The notes below the pieces were generated by a model. It was not told the DNA's origin, did no database searches, and saw nothing but the letters and a program-made list of their open reading frames with translations. 64,000 nucleotides of DNA from Nostoc sp. 'Peltigera membranacea cyanobiont' N6 (GTDB lineage: Bacteria; Cyanobacteriota; Cyanobacteriia; Cyanobacteriales; Nostocaceae), in the NCBI RefSeq assembly GCF_002949735.1, contig NZ_CP026681.1, positions 4,106,501 to 4,170,500 of the forward strand, written 5' to 3'. The position numbers and the translations under genes are program-made. Below, one piece after another: positions 57,633 to 64,000 of this stretch (position 1 is the first letter of the stretch; the number at the start of each line of letters is the position of its first letter).

Positions 57633-60281
57633 TTAACCTTCTGCTGCCTTTTTTTTAGTAGCCGTCGTTGACTTAGCAGTTGACTTAGATTTGGAACTCG
57701 TTGATTTAGTCGTTTTCCGAGTCGATTTCGCTGTCGATGTCTTAGCTGCCAACAAGTTCAGCGCCTCACTCAGGGTTATATCTTCTACCGTTTGACCTTC
57801 TGGGATACTCACATTAGTTTTGCCATGCTTGATGTAAGGGCCATAAGGGCCATCGTAGATGTTAATTGTTTCTCCGTCCTCTGGATGTGTACCCAATTCA
57901 CGCAAGGCTGCCTTGGACTTGCTGTTGGTGGAACTGCGTCCCTTTTTTGGTTCGGACAATAGTTCTAATGCACGCTCTAGGCTAATTGTCAATACATTGT
58001 CAGCAGCTTTCAGGGAGCGGTAGTCTTTCCCCTCCTTACCCTGGTCATGAACGACATAAGGGCCAAAGCGTCCCAAACTTGCTTGGACTTTGCTACCAGT
58101 GACTGGATGAACTCCCAATGTCCGGGGTAGTGCCAATAGACCAACAGCCATTTCCAAGGTAACGGTTTCTGGGGTAACACCTTTGAGTAGTGAGGCTTGT
58201 TTCGGTTTGGGGTTTTCGTCGGTTTTGTCGCCCAATTGGACATAAGGCCCGTAAGCGCCAATTTTCACATAAATCGGTTCGCCAGTTTCGGGATGCCGTC
58301 CTACCTGATCGGGGCCTGTGATTTTTTGTCGCAGCAACACTTCTACCTGTTTGGGGTCGAGGTCGGCTGGTGTCAGGTCTTTGGGAATTGAAGCGGTGAT
58401 TACCCCCTCACCATTTTCGACTTCAATGTAGGGGCCATATTTACCAATGCGGACTTTGGCATCTAGATTTTCGAGTTCTACAGTTCTAGCTTTGGTGGCA
58501 TCAATTTGGCTTTCTCTTTCTTTTACGAGGGTTTCCAGCCCTTTTTCTCCGAGATAAAAATTCTTCAAGTAGGGCAACCATTTCACTTCACCTGTAGAAA
58601 TGTCATCAAGGGTTTGCTCCATTTTCGAGGTGAAACTAGGATCAACAATGTCTGGGAAATGTTTTTCCAGTAAGTCGGTGACGGCAAAAGCGGTGAAGGT
58701 GGGAATAAGAGCGTTACTCACCAAATGGGCATAACCTTTGTCGATGATTGTGCCAATGATGCTGGCGTAGGTACTGGGACGACCAATACCTTCGCTTTCT
58801 AAGGTTTTCACCAAAGAAGCTTCGGTGTATCTAGCTGGAGGTTGGGTTTCATGTCCAACTGCTTCCAGTTCTGTACAATTGGGGCGATCGCCTACTTTCA
58901 GATTCGGCAAAATTACTTCCTGGTCTTCCAGTGCTGCTTCTGGGTCATCTGAGCCTTCGACATAGGCGCGTAAGTATCCAGGAAATTCAATCCGTTTGCC
59001 AGAAGAACGGAATCCCGCATCCTCGACTTGCAATTGCACGGTAATTTGAGTTTGGCGGGAATCAGCCATTTGACAGGCGACAGTCCGCTTCCAAATCAAA
59101 TCGTAGATAGCAAGTTCTCGACCGCCCAAAGCGGTTTCTTGGGGCGTGCGAAAGGTGCTACCTGCTGGACGAATTGCTTCGTGTGCTTCTTGTGCGCCTT
59201 TGGATTTAGTGGTGTATTGCCGGGGTTGGGGACTGAGATATTGTTGACCGTAAAGCTTTTCTACAGAACTCCGAGCAGCTGCGATCGCTTGATCTGACAA
59301 ATGCACTGAATCTGTCCGCATATAGGTAATATACCCTTGTTCGTACAAATTCTGGGCAACGCGCATCGTGTCGCGGGCTGACAGGCGCAGTTTCCGGTTA
59401 GATTCTTGTTGCAACGTCGAGGTGGTAAACGGTGGCGACGGCTTGCGCGTCACTGGGCGTTCTTCCATCTCGGTAACACTCCAGGTTTTCCCAGTTAGGC
59501 GTTCCTTGAGAGCGATCGCTTGGTCTTCGTTTAGCAACAAGACATTCCGACCTGCGGTAATTTGTCCAGTCGTTGCGTCAAAATCGCTACCGTTAGCAAT
59601 TTTGGTTCCTGCCAATGTTACCAACTGAGCAGCAAAGGGGGTTTTTTCCTTTGACAAACTGGCTTTCAAATCCCAGTATGTACCTTCATGGAAAGCGCGG
59701 CGTTGGCGTTCTCTAGTGACTAAAAGCCGCACAGCTACAGATTGCACCCGCCCAGCCGATAATCCCCAGGCGATTTTTTTCCATAGCAGGGGAGAGAGAG
59801 TATAACCCACAAGTCGATCTAAAATCCGCCGCGTTTCTTGGGCGCGAACCAACTGCTCATCGATTTGGCGGCAGTTTTTCAGAGCTTTTTTGATCGCCTC
59901 TTGGGTAATTTCGTGAAACACCATCCGCTTAGTCGGAACCTTCGGCTTCAGCAATTGGTATAAATGCCAACTAATGCTTTCGCCTTCCCGGTCTTCGTCC
60001 GTTGCCAGAATCAGTTCATCTACATCTTTAAGGGCTTCTTTAAGCTGGGTGACAATTTTCTTTTTGTCTTTCGGGACAACATATACCGGTTCAAAGTCGG
60101 CGTCCACATTTACCCCTAGCTGCGCCCATGATTCCCCTTTTACGGCAGCAGGAATTTCACTAGCCGACTGGGGTAAGTCACGCACATGACCCATAGACGC
60201 TTCCACCCGATAGCCTGCTGGCAAGTAGTTGCGAATGGTACGAGCTTTGGTTGGAGATTCGACGATGACGAGAGTTGACAT
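57633..60281 (-). CDS. topA: DNA topoisomerase I
   Basis: 882 residues. Toprim domain at the N-terminus ([33 protein letters not shown]), active-site Tyr in [10 protein letters not shown] (about 320), and then C-terminal beta repeats of the GxYGPY(V/I) type (about 620-850; [40 protein letters not shown]), which replace the zinc fingers of E. coli TopA. The end is Lys/Ser/Thr-rich. It relaxes negative supercoils. Confidence 0.96.
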   Translation of the reverse strand: MSTLVIVESPTKARTIRNYLPAGYRVEASMGHVRDLPQSASEIPAAVKGESWAQLGVNVDADFEPVYVVPKDKKKIVTQLKEALKDVDELILATDEDREGESISWHLYQLLKPKVPTKRMVFHEITQEAIKKALKNCRQIDEQLVRAQETRRILDRLVGYTLSPLLWKKIAWGLSAGRVQSVAVRLLVTRERQRRAFHEGTYWDLKASLSKEKTPFAAQLVTLAGTKIANGSDFDATTGQITAGRNVLLLNEDQAIALKERLTGKTWSVTEMEERPVTRKPSPPFTTSTLQQESNRKLRLSARDTMRVAQNLYEQGYITYMRTDSVHLSDQAIAAARSSVEKLYGQQYLSPQPRQYTTKSKGAQEAHEAIRPAGSTFRTPQETALGGRELAIYDLIWKRTVACQMADSRQTQITVQLQVEDAGFRSSGKRIEFPGYLRAYVEGSDDPEAALEDQEVILPNLKVGDRPNCTELEAVGHETQPPARYTEASLVKTLESEGIGRPSTYASIIGTIIDKGYAHLVSNALIPTFTAFAVTDLLEKHFPDIVDPSFTSKMEQTLDDISTGEVKWLPYLKNFYLGEKGLETLVKERESQIDATKARTVELENLDAKVRIGKYGPYIEVENGEGVITASIPKDLTPADLDPKQVEVLLRQKITGPDQVGRHPETGEPIYVKIGAYGPYVQLGDKTDENPKPKQASLLKGVTPETVTLEMAVGLLALPRTLGVHPVTGSKVQASLGRFGPYVVHDQGKEGKDYRSLKAADNVLTISLERALELLSEPKKGRSSTNSKSKAALRELGTHPEDGETINIYDGPYGPYIKHGKTNVSIPEGQTVEDITLSEALNLLAAKTSTAKSTRKTTKSTSSKSKSTAKSTTATKKKAAEG

Positions 60282-60539
60282 GGAAATTTTAATAAAAAGA
60301 ATAGCTACTAAGCTAAACAGTCAAATTGAGGTAATTTTTGCAAATTGTCAAGATAAGTCGCGCTTAGGGCGGTGATTTAATCCTCACATAAACTGTCTGC
60401 TTAGGAGAAAACCCTGTGAACTTATGCCCCAGTCTGTCCCAGAGGATAGATGAGGCTACGCTGGGTGTGAATTTCCAGCTATTTCAATCTTTAACTTATC
60501 TAACGCATAATTGGCGACTACAGTTTTTAAAATATCTTG

Positions 60540-60600
60540 AGGAATGGGGAGTAGGGGAGTAGGGGAAGCAGGGGAAGCAGGGGAAGCAGGGGAAGAAGAA
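60540..60600. repeat. GGGGAAGCA tandem repeat
   Basis: Four perfect copies of GGGGAAGCA preceded by two of GGGGAGTA. The minus-strand frame crossing it is just the translated repeat. The rest of 60282-60716 shows no gene. Confidence 0.75.
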
Positions 60601-60716
60601 CTATTGATTATTACCCAATTTCCAATTCCCACTTTCATATAGCTTGTGCCAAAATTAAACCAAACTTGAGAGCAAAAGCGAAGTGGGGTTTGTACCCATG
60701 CCAGGAAAGCAAAACC

Positions 60717-61010
60717 ATGAAACCGATTCGCCAAGGTGATGTAATCTTACTGCCTGTGCAGCAAATTGAAGGACAAAAAATACCTCACTTAACTTTGGCA
60801 GAAGGCGAAGTTACGGGGCATAAGCATCGCATTACTGAGGGAAAGGCAGAATTATACGAGAAAGATAGCACATTTTATTTGCGTGTGTTTTCAGAGACGG
60901 CATTACTAGCTCATGAGGAGCATAAAGCTATTTCTATTCCCCAAGGTGACTGGATTGTGAAAATTCAGAGGGAATACGAGCCGGAAGGGTGGCGTTATGT
61001 CGCTGATTGA
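60717..61010 (+). CDS. Small conserved protein upstream of DUF6745-type gene
   Basis: 97 residues from ATG 60717. The pattern RQGDVILLPV, GHKHRI, FLRVF-type strand TFYLRVF, HEEHKAISIPQGDWIV and REYEP looks like a small all-beta protein with His-rich sites, seen widely beside DUF6745-type genes in actinobacteria and cyanobacteria. Its stop overlaps the start of the next gene by 14 bases. Function unknown. Confidence 0.65.
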   Translation: MKPIRQGDVILLPVQQIEGQKIPHLTLAEGEVTGHKHRITEGKAELYEKDSTFYLRVFSETALLAHEEHKAISIPQGDWIVKIQREYEPEGWRYVAD

Positions 61011-62056
61011 AAAGTTAACGCCTGAGCAAGAGGCTTTGATTCCAGTTTATCGGGAAAAGTGGAGAGCGATCGCGCTTTCAACTGAGCGAATTGATCGCGA
61101 AAAAGCGGCGGAAGCTGTAAAAGCTGCATATACAGCTATTCATAAACAAGAGCCGGAAATTATTTTTTGTGAAAGTCCTTATGCTGGTTTAAAAATTATT
61201 TATCAAAAACTACCTACCTAGTTTAAGTTTTAATAATCTAGAATTCCTAAGTTTAAATGATAAGATTTGCGGCTATGTTACGGCAAACTTAATTAATAAA
61301 GATGGAGATTTTTCATATCAAATAAATACGCATATTCGTAGAGAACTAACTATTGTTGAACCAAGTTTCACTCCCCAAGAATATGTATTAGAAGATAAAG
61401 TCCATAATCAGCCTAAATTCAATATATATTTAGGAGATCGTCTCTGGTTAAATTTCCAAAGTTTGGCGAATCGTTGTTGTATAGTGGATTTTTACGTTTC
61501 TGTATTAAATTATTATTACAGTAAAAAAAGATGGGAAACTTTACAGTCTCTATCAAGGTTTTGTGGTTGGCTTTCTCCATTTGAAAAATTTTGTATAATA
61601 TGCGATCGCCCCCTTCATCTGCGCTTCGACAATGAAAATCGCCTCCACGCTGAAGGCGAACCCGCCATTGAATTTATTGATGGATATAGTCTCTACTCCT
61701 ACCACGGCGTAACTTTACCGGAAAAATACGGTAAAATCCACCCACAACAATGGCAATCTCAATGGCTTTTAACAGAGGAAAACGCTGAACTACGCCGAGT
61801 GTTAATTCAGGGTATTGGTTACGCCAGAATTTGCCAAGAATTACAAGCTATTGAATTAGATAATTGGCAAGAATATACTCTATTAAAAATAGATGCTGAT
61901 GTTGATGAAGAAGCAATTTACTTATTAAAAATGACTTGCCCCAGTACAAGCTTTATTCATGCCTTGCGAGTTCCACCAAATATGAACTCAGCACGTGAAG
62001 CAATTAGCTGGGTAAATTGGGGTGTAGATCCAGAAGAATTTGGTGTGCAAACATAA
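60997..62056 (+). pseudogene. DUF6745-type protein gene, broken by a single-base frameshift
   Basis: Opens MSLIEKLTPEQEALIPVYREK and reads to EIIFCESPYAGLKIIYQKLPT-stop at 61221. The homologous continuation lies in the next frame from about 61205 to 62056. The break falls in a run of five A (about 61205-61209); dropping one A joins the frames. Otherwise it lines up with the intact copy at 62120-63334. Either a decayed copy or a sequencing error in a homopolymer. Confidence 0.75.
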
Positions 62057-62119
62057 TTGCTTAAAGGATTTCCCCATTTAGAAATTGTTCAAATAGGTAA
62101 AAATTCTTGATTAGTAAAA

Positions 62120-63334
62120 ATGATTTACACGCTAACACCTGAGCAAGAGGCTTTGATTCCAGTTTATCGGGAAAAGTGGCGAGCGATCGCGCTTTCAACT
62201 GAGCGAATTGATCGTAAAAAAGCCTCTGAAGCCTTAAAAGTTGCTTATGCTGCCTTTGGCTTTGAAGTACCTGAGATTATTTTTTGTGATAGTCCGTATG
62301 CTGCTTTCAGCGAGATGTTTCTAAATAAATTTGACCAATTAATACAAAAATTGGAATTTCCTATTATTAGCAGATTAAATAAATCATCTGTAAGCCGAAT
62401 AAAAAAGCAAGAAAAAGTTTTTCAGCCTCTACCAGAACTCCTCGGTAAGCAAATAGACTTTTTTCATGAAGTAATGAATTTACCAATATTTCAGACAATA
62501 GATACCAAAATATTATATAATTGTCTTTATTTGGAATTGGATAGTAATGGTTGGGATTACGGGCATGGACTATTATATACACATCTCCAACCTGAACTCA
62601 TTACCAAAATATATGAAAAGTTACATCAACCTGGGACAAAACTACATAACCGGATTGGAAAGCGATTGTGGTTTTTTCTAAGAAAAAGTTTAGGTTCTCA
62701 TATAGGGAACGTTTATTGGAAATCCTGGCAACCAGATAAAAATGCTACAGTAGCTAGTGTATATGATTTTTATTTTAAGGTTTTAAATTTTGATTATGAT
62801 GTGAAAAAATTCCAGCACTATCAATCATTGATTATAGAATGTGGCTGGATTTTTGCTTTTGAAAAAGTAGCAATTATCTGCGATCGCCCCCTTCACCTAC
62901 GCTTCGACAATCAAAATCGTCTCCACGCTGAAGGCGAACCCGCTATTGAATTTATTGATGGATATAGCCTTTACTCCTACCACGGCGTAACCTTGCCTGA
63001 AAAATACGGTAAAATCCACCAGCAGCAATGGCAATCTCAATGGCTTTTAACAGAAGAAAATGCCGAACTACGGCGAGTGTTAATTCAGGGTATTGGTTAC
63101 GCCAGAATTTGCGAAGAATTGCAAGCTATTGAATTAGATACTTGGGCTGAATACACACTATTAAAAATTGATGCTGATGTTGATGAAGAAGCTATTCATT
63201 TACTAAAAATGACTTGTCCTAGCACAAACTTTATTCATGCCTTACGAGTTCCACCGAATATGAACTCAGCACTTGAAGCAATTAGCTGGGTAAATTGGGG
63301 TGTAGATCCAGAAGAATTTGGTGTGCAAACATAA
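62120..63334 (+). CDS. DUF6745-type protein, intact copy
   Basis: 404 residues. The N-terminus LTPEQEALIPVYREKWRAIALSTERIDR and the C-terminal half FDNQNRLHAEGEPAIEFIDGYSLYSYHGV, then YGKIHQQQWQSQWLLTEENAELRRVLIQGIGYARICEEL (each split by gaps), match the DUF6745 pattern. These proteins carry LRR-like or unknown regions between and are often found as tandem paralogues. Function unknown. It shares more than 90% with the upstream copy in the C-terminal half and the same 5' leader. Confidence 0.72.
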   Translation: MIYTLTPEQEALIPVYREKWRAIALSTERIDRKKASEALKVAYAAFGFEVPEIIFCDSPYAAFSEMFLNKFDQLIQKLEFPIISRLNKSSVSRIKKQEKVFQPLPELLGKQIDFFHEVMNLPIFQTIDTKILYNCLYLELDSNGWDYGHGLLYTHLQPELITKIYEKLHQPGTKLHNRIGKRLWFFLRKSLGSHIGNVYWKSWQPDKNATVASVYDFYFKVLNFDYDVKKFQHYQSLIIECGWIFAFEKVAIICDRPLHLRFDNQNRLHAEGEPAIEFIDGYSLYSYHGVTLPEKYGKIHQQQWQSQWLLTEENAELRRVLIQGIGYARICEELQAIELDTWAEYTLLKIDADVDEEAIHLLKMTCPSTNFIHALRVPPNMNSALEAISWVNWGVDPEEFGVQT

Positions 63335-63397
63335 TTGCTTAAAGGATTTCCCCATTTAGAAATTGTTCAAATAGGTAAAAATTCTTGATTAGTAAAA

Positions 63398-64000
63398 ATG
63401 ATTTACATGCTAACACCTGAGCAAGAGGCTTTGATTCCAGTTTATCGGGAAAAGTGGCGAGCGATCGCGCTTTCAACTGAGCGAATTGATCGCGAAAAAG
63501 CGGCAGAAGCGGTCAAAGCTACTTATGTTTTGATTGGTATGGAAGAACCTGAGATAGTTTTTTATGATAGCCCGAATGCTGCTTTGATAACTACTTTAAG
63601 CAAATTATCACAAGAACTTGGTAGCGATTGGGATGGTTTGGATCTGTGGGGGAAATTATGTATTTATGAACTACCGCCTGCAAACGTATGTAACGACCTA
63701 GAGGATGAATTATATAAACAAATTGATGGCGAACTTCATTCTCTACTGAGGTTTGAATTAAAAACAAAACTAGAGATTAGTATAAATAATTGTAACCATT
63801 GCTGGGAATTGTGGAGCGAATTAGACAGACAATTGGAAAGTCAACTACAACTTGAAGTGGAAAATGCCAAGGATGACTGCATTCACTATGAAATATTAGC
63901 TTGCGGTGCAAGTTTAGATGATTTTTGTATTTCGGTTTTGGATTGTGTATACGATCCAGTGAAATGGAATTCCTTTGAGTCAGTAGTCAAAGAGTGCGGC
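63398..64000 (+). CDS. DUF6745-type protein, third copy, cut by window edge
   Basis: Open from ATG 63398 to the last base (201 codons). The N-terminal 45 residues are nearly identical to those of the second copy; beyond SPNAALITTL the sequence diverges freely and is more acidic. Same 75-base leader repeat as before the second copy. The end is outside the window. Confidence 0.7.
   Translation, partial: MIYMLTPEQEALIPVYREKWRAIALSTERIDREKAAEAVKATYVLIGMEEPEIVFYDSPNAALITTLSKLSQELGSDWDGLDLWGKLCIYELPPANVCNDLEDELYKQIDGELHSLLRFELKTKLEISINNCNHCWELWSELDRQLESQLQLEVENAKDDCIHYEILACGASLDDFCISVLDCVYDPVKWNSFESVVKECG

Noticed and set aside
60456..60734. Minus-strand protein of 92 residues
   Set aside because: Its middle is the translated GGGGAAGCA repeat; no start signal or family support.

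Overview
The window looks like chromosome of a filamentous, heterocystous-type cyanobacterium (Nostoc/Anabaena relatives). HIP1 palindromes (GCGATCGC) are scattered throughout, there are many short tandem heptamer-type repeats between genes, and the genes include a group 2 sigma factor of the cyanobacterial RpoD type, a large multi-sensor hybrid kinase, a DUF2301 membrane protein and an AiiC-type acylase. Housekeeping genes are scattered among these: amt, secA, ribF, surE, pheS, aroQ, topA, dprA, a TrmH-type methyltransferase and a PgpH-like HD phosphohydrolase.

Layout. 1-3.1 kb: SGNH hydrolase (cut by the window edge), ammonium channel, YnfA-type membrane protein. 3.4-10.8 kb: hybrid histidine kinase, small lipoprotein and PepSY-type membrane protein, sigma factor followed by a MITE-like repeat. 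11-13.5 kb: ThiF/E1-like protein with an unrecognised partner, and two small membrane proteins. 13.5-18.85 kb: the Ro60/structured-RNA locus. 19-33.6 kb: esterase, Rieske protein, DUF2301, YdcF-like, phosphoesterase, DUF1400-SGNH fusion, dprA, class-A-beta-lactamase-like protein, TrmH-type methyltransferase, acylase, lipoprotein, methyltransferase and LMW-PTP-like protein. 33.7-43.8 kb: secA, dihaem cytochrome, MoxR ATPase, ribF, a candidate 6S-like RNA, MBL hydrolase, surE, pheS. 44-47 kb: AT-rich accessory genes and fragments of an S9 peptidase. 47.4-50.2 kb: a two-component pair whose regulator is of the sigma-54-activator type. 50.4-52.3 kb: two genes of foreign-looking composition. 52.5-60.3 kb: HD phosphohydrolase, ADP-ribosylglycohydrolase-like, aroQ, a 46-residue protein, topA. 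60.7-64 kb: a tandemly duplicated DUF6745-type family, one copy frameshifted and one running off the window.

The outstanding region is 13.56-18.85 kb, read on the minus strand. It holds a gene for a TROVE + vWA (Ro60/Rsr) protein, and around it at least six RNAs that share one two-part stem: 5' strand consensus GYGCCCYRAC then a helix then UACAUACU, 3' strand consensus GCUUYU..NACUUGCRCG. Bacterial Ro60 proteins are known to work with Y RNAs that carry a tRNA-like module. Here each stem carries a different module: a tRNA-like cloverleaf with GAA anticodon; a circularly permuted class II (Leu-like) tRNA; a nested case in which a Y-type stem bearing a CUA-anticodon cloverleaf sits in the anticodon loop of a second tRNA; a bare anticodon-arm hairpin; a copy of the 23S rRNA sarcin-ricin loop plus the L11/GTPase-associated centre; and a permuted copy of 23S helix 69/71. 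A seventh RNA, with only a diverged version of the shared stem, mimics the tRNA-like domain of tmRNA. Interleaved proteins are a 66-residue beta-grasp-like protein, an unknown 241-residue protein and an HTH plus possible HEPN protein. A near-consensus promoter overlapping a perfect 24-bp palindrome lies at the head of the cluster. My inference is a Ro60 ribonucleoprotein system that presents decoys or sensors of the translation machinery. The sequence shows the mimicry. The function is a hypothesis.
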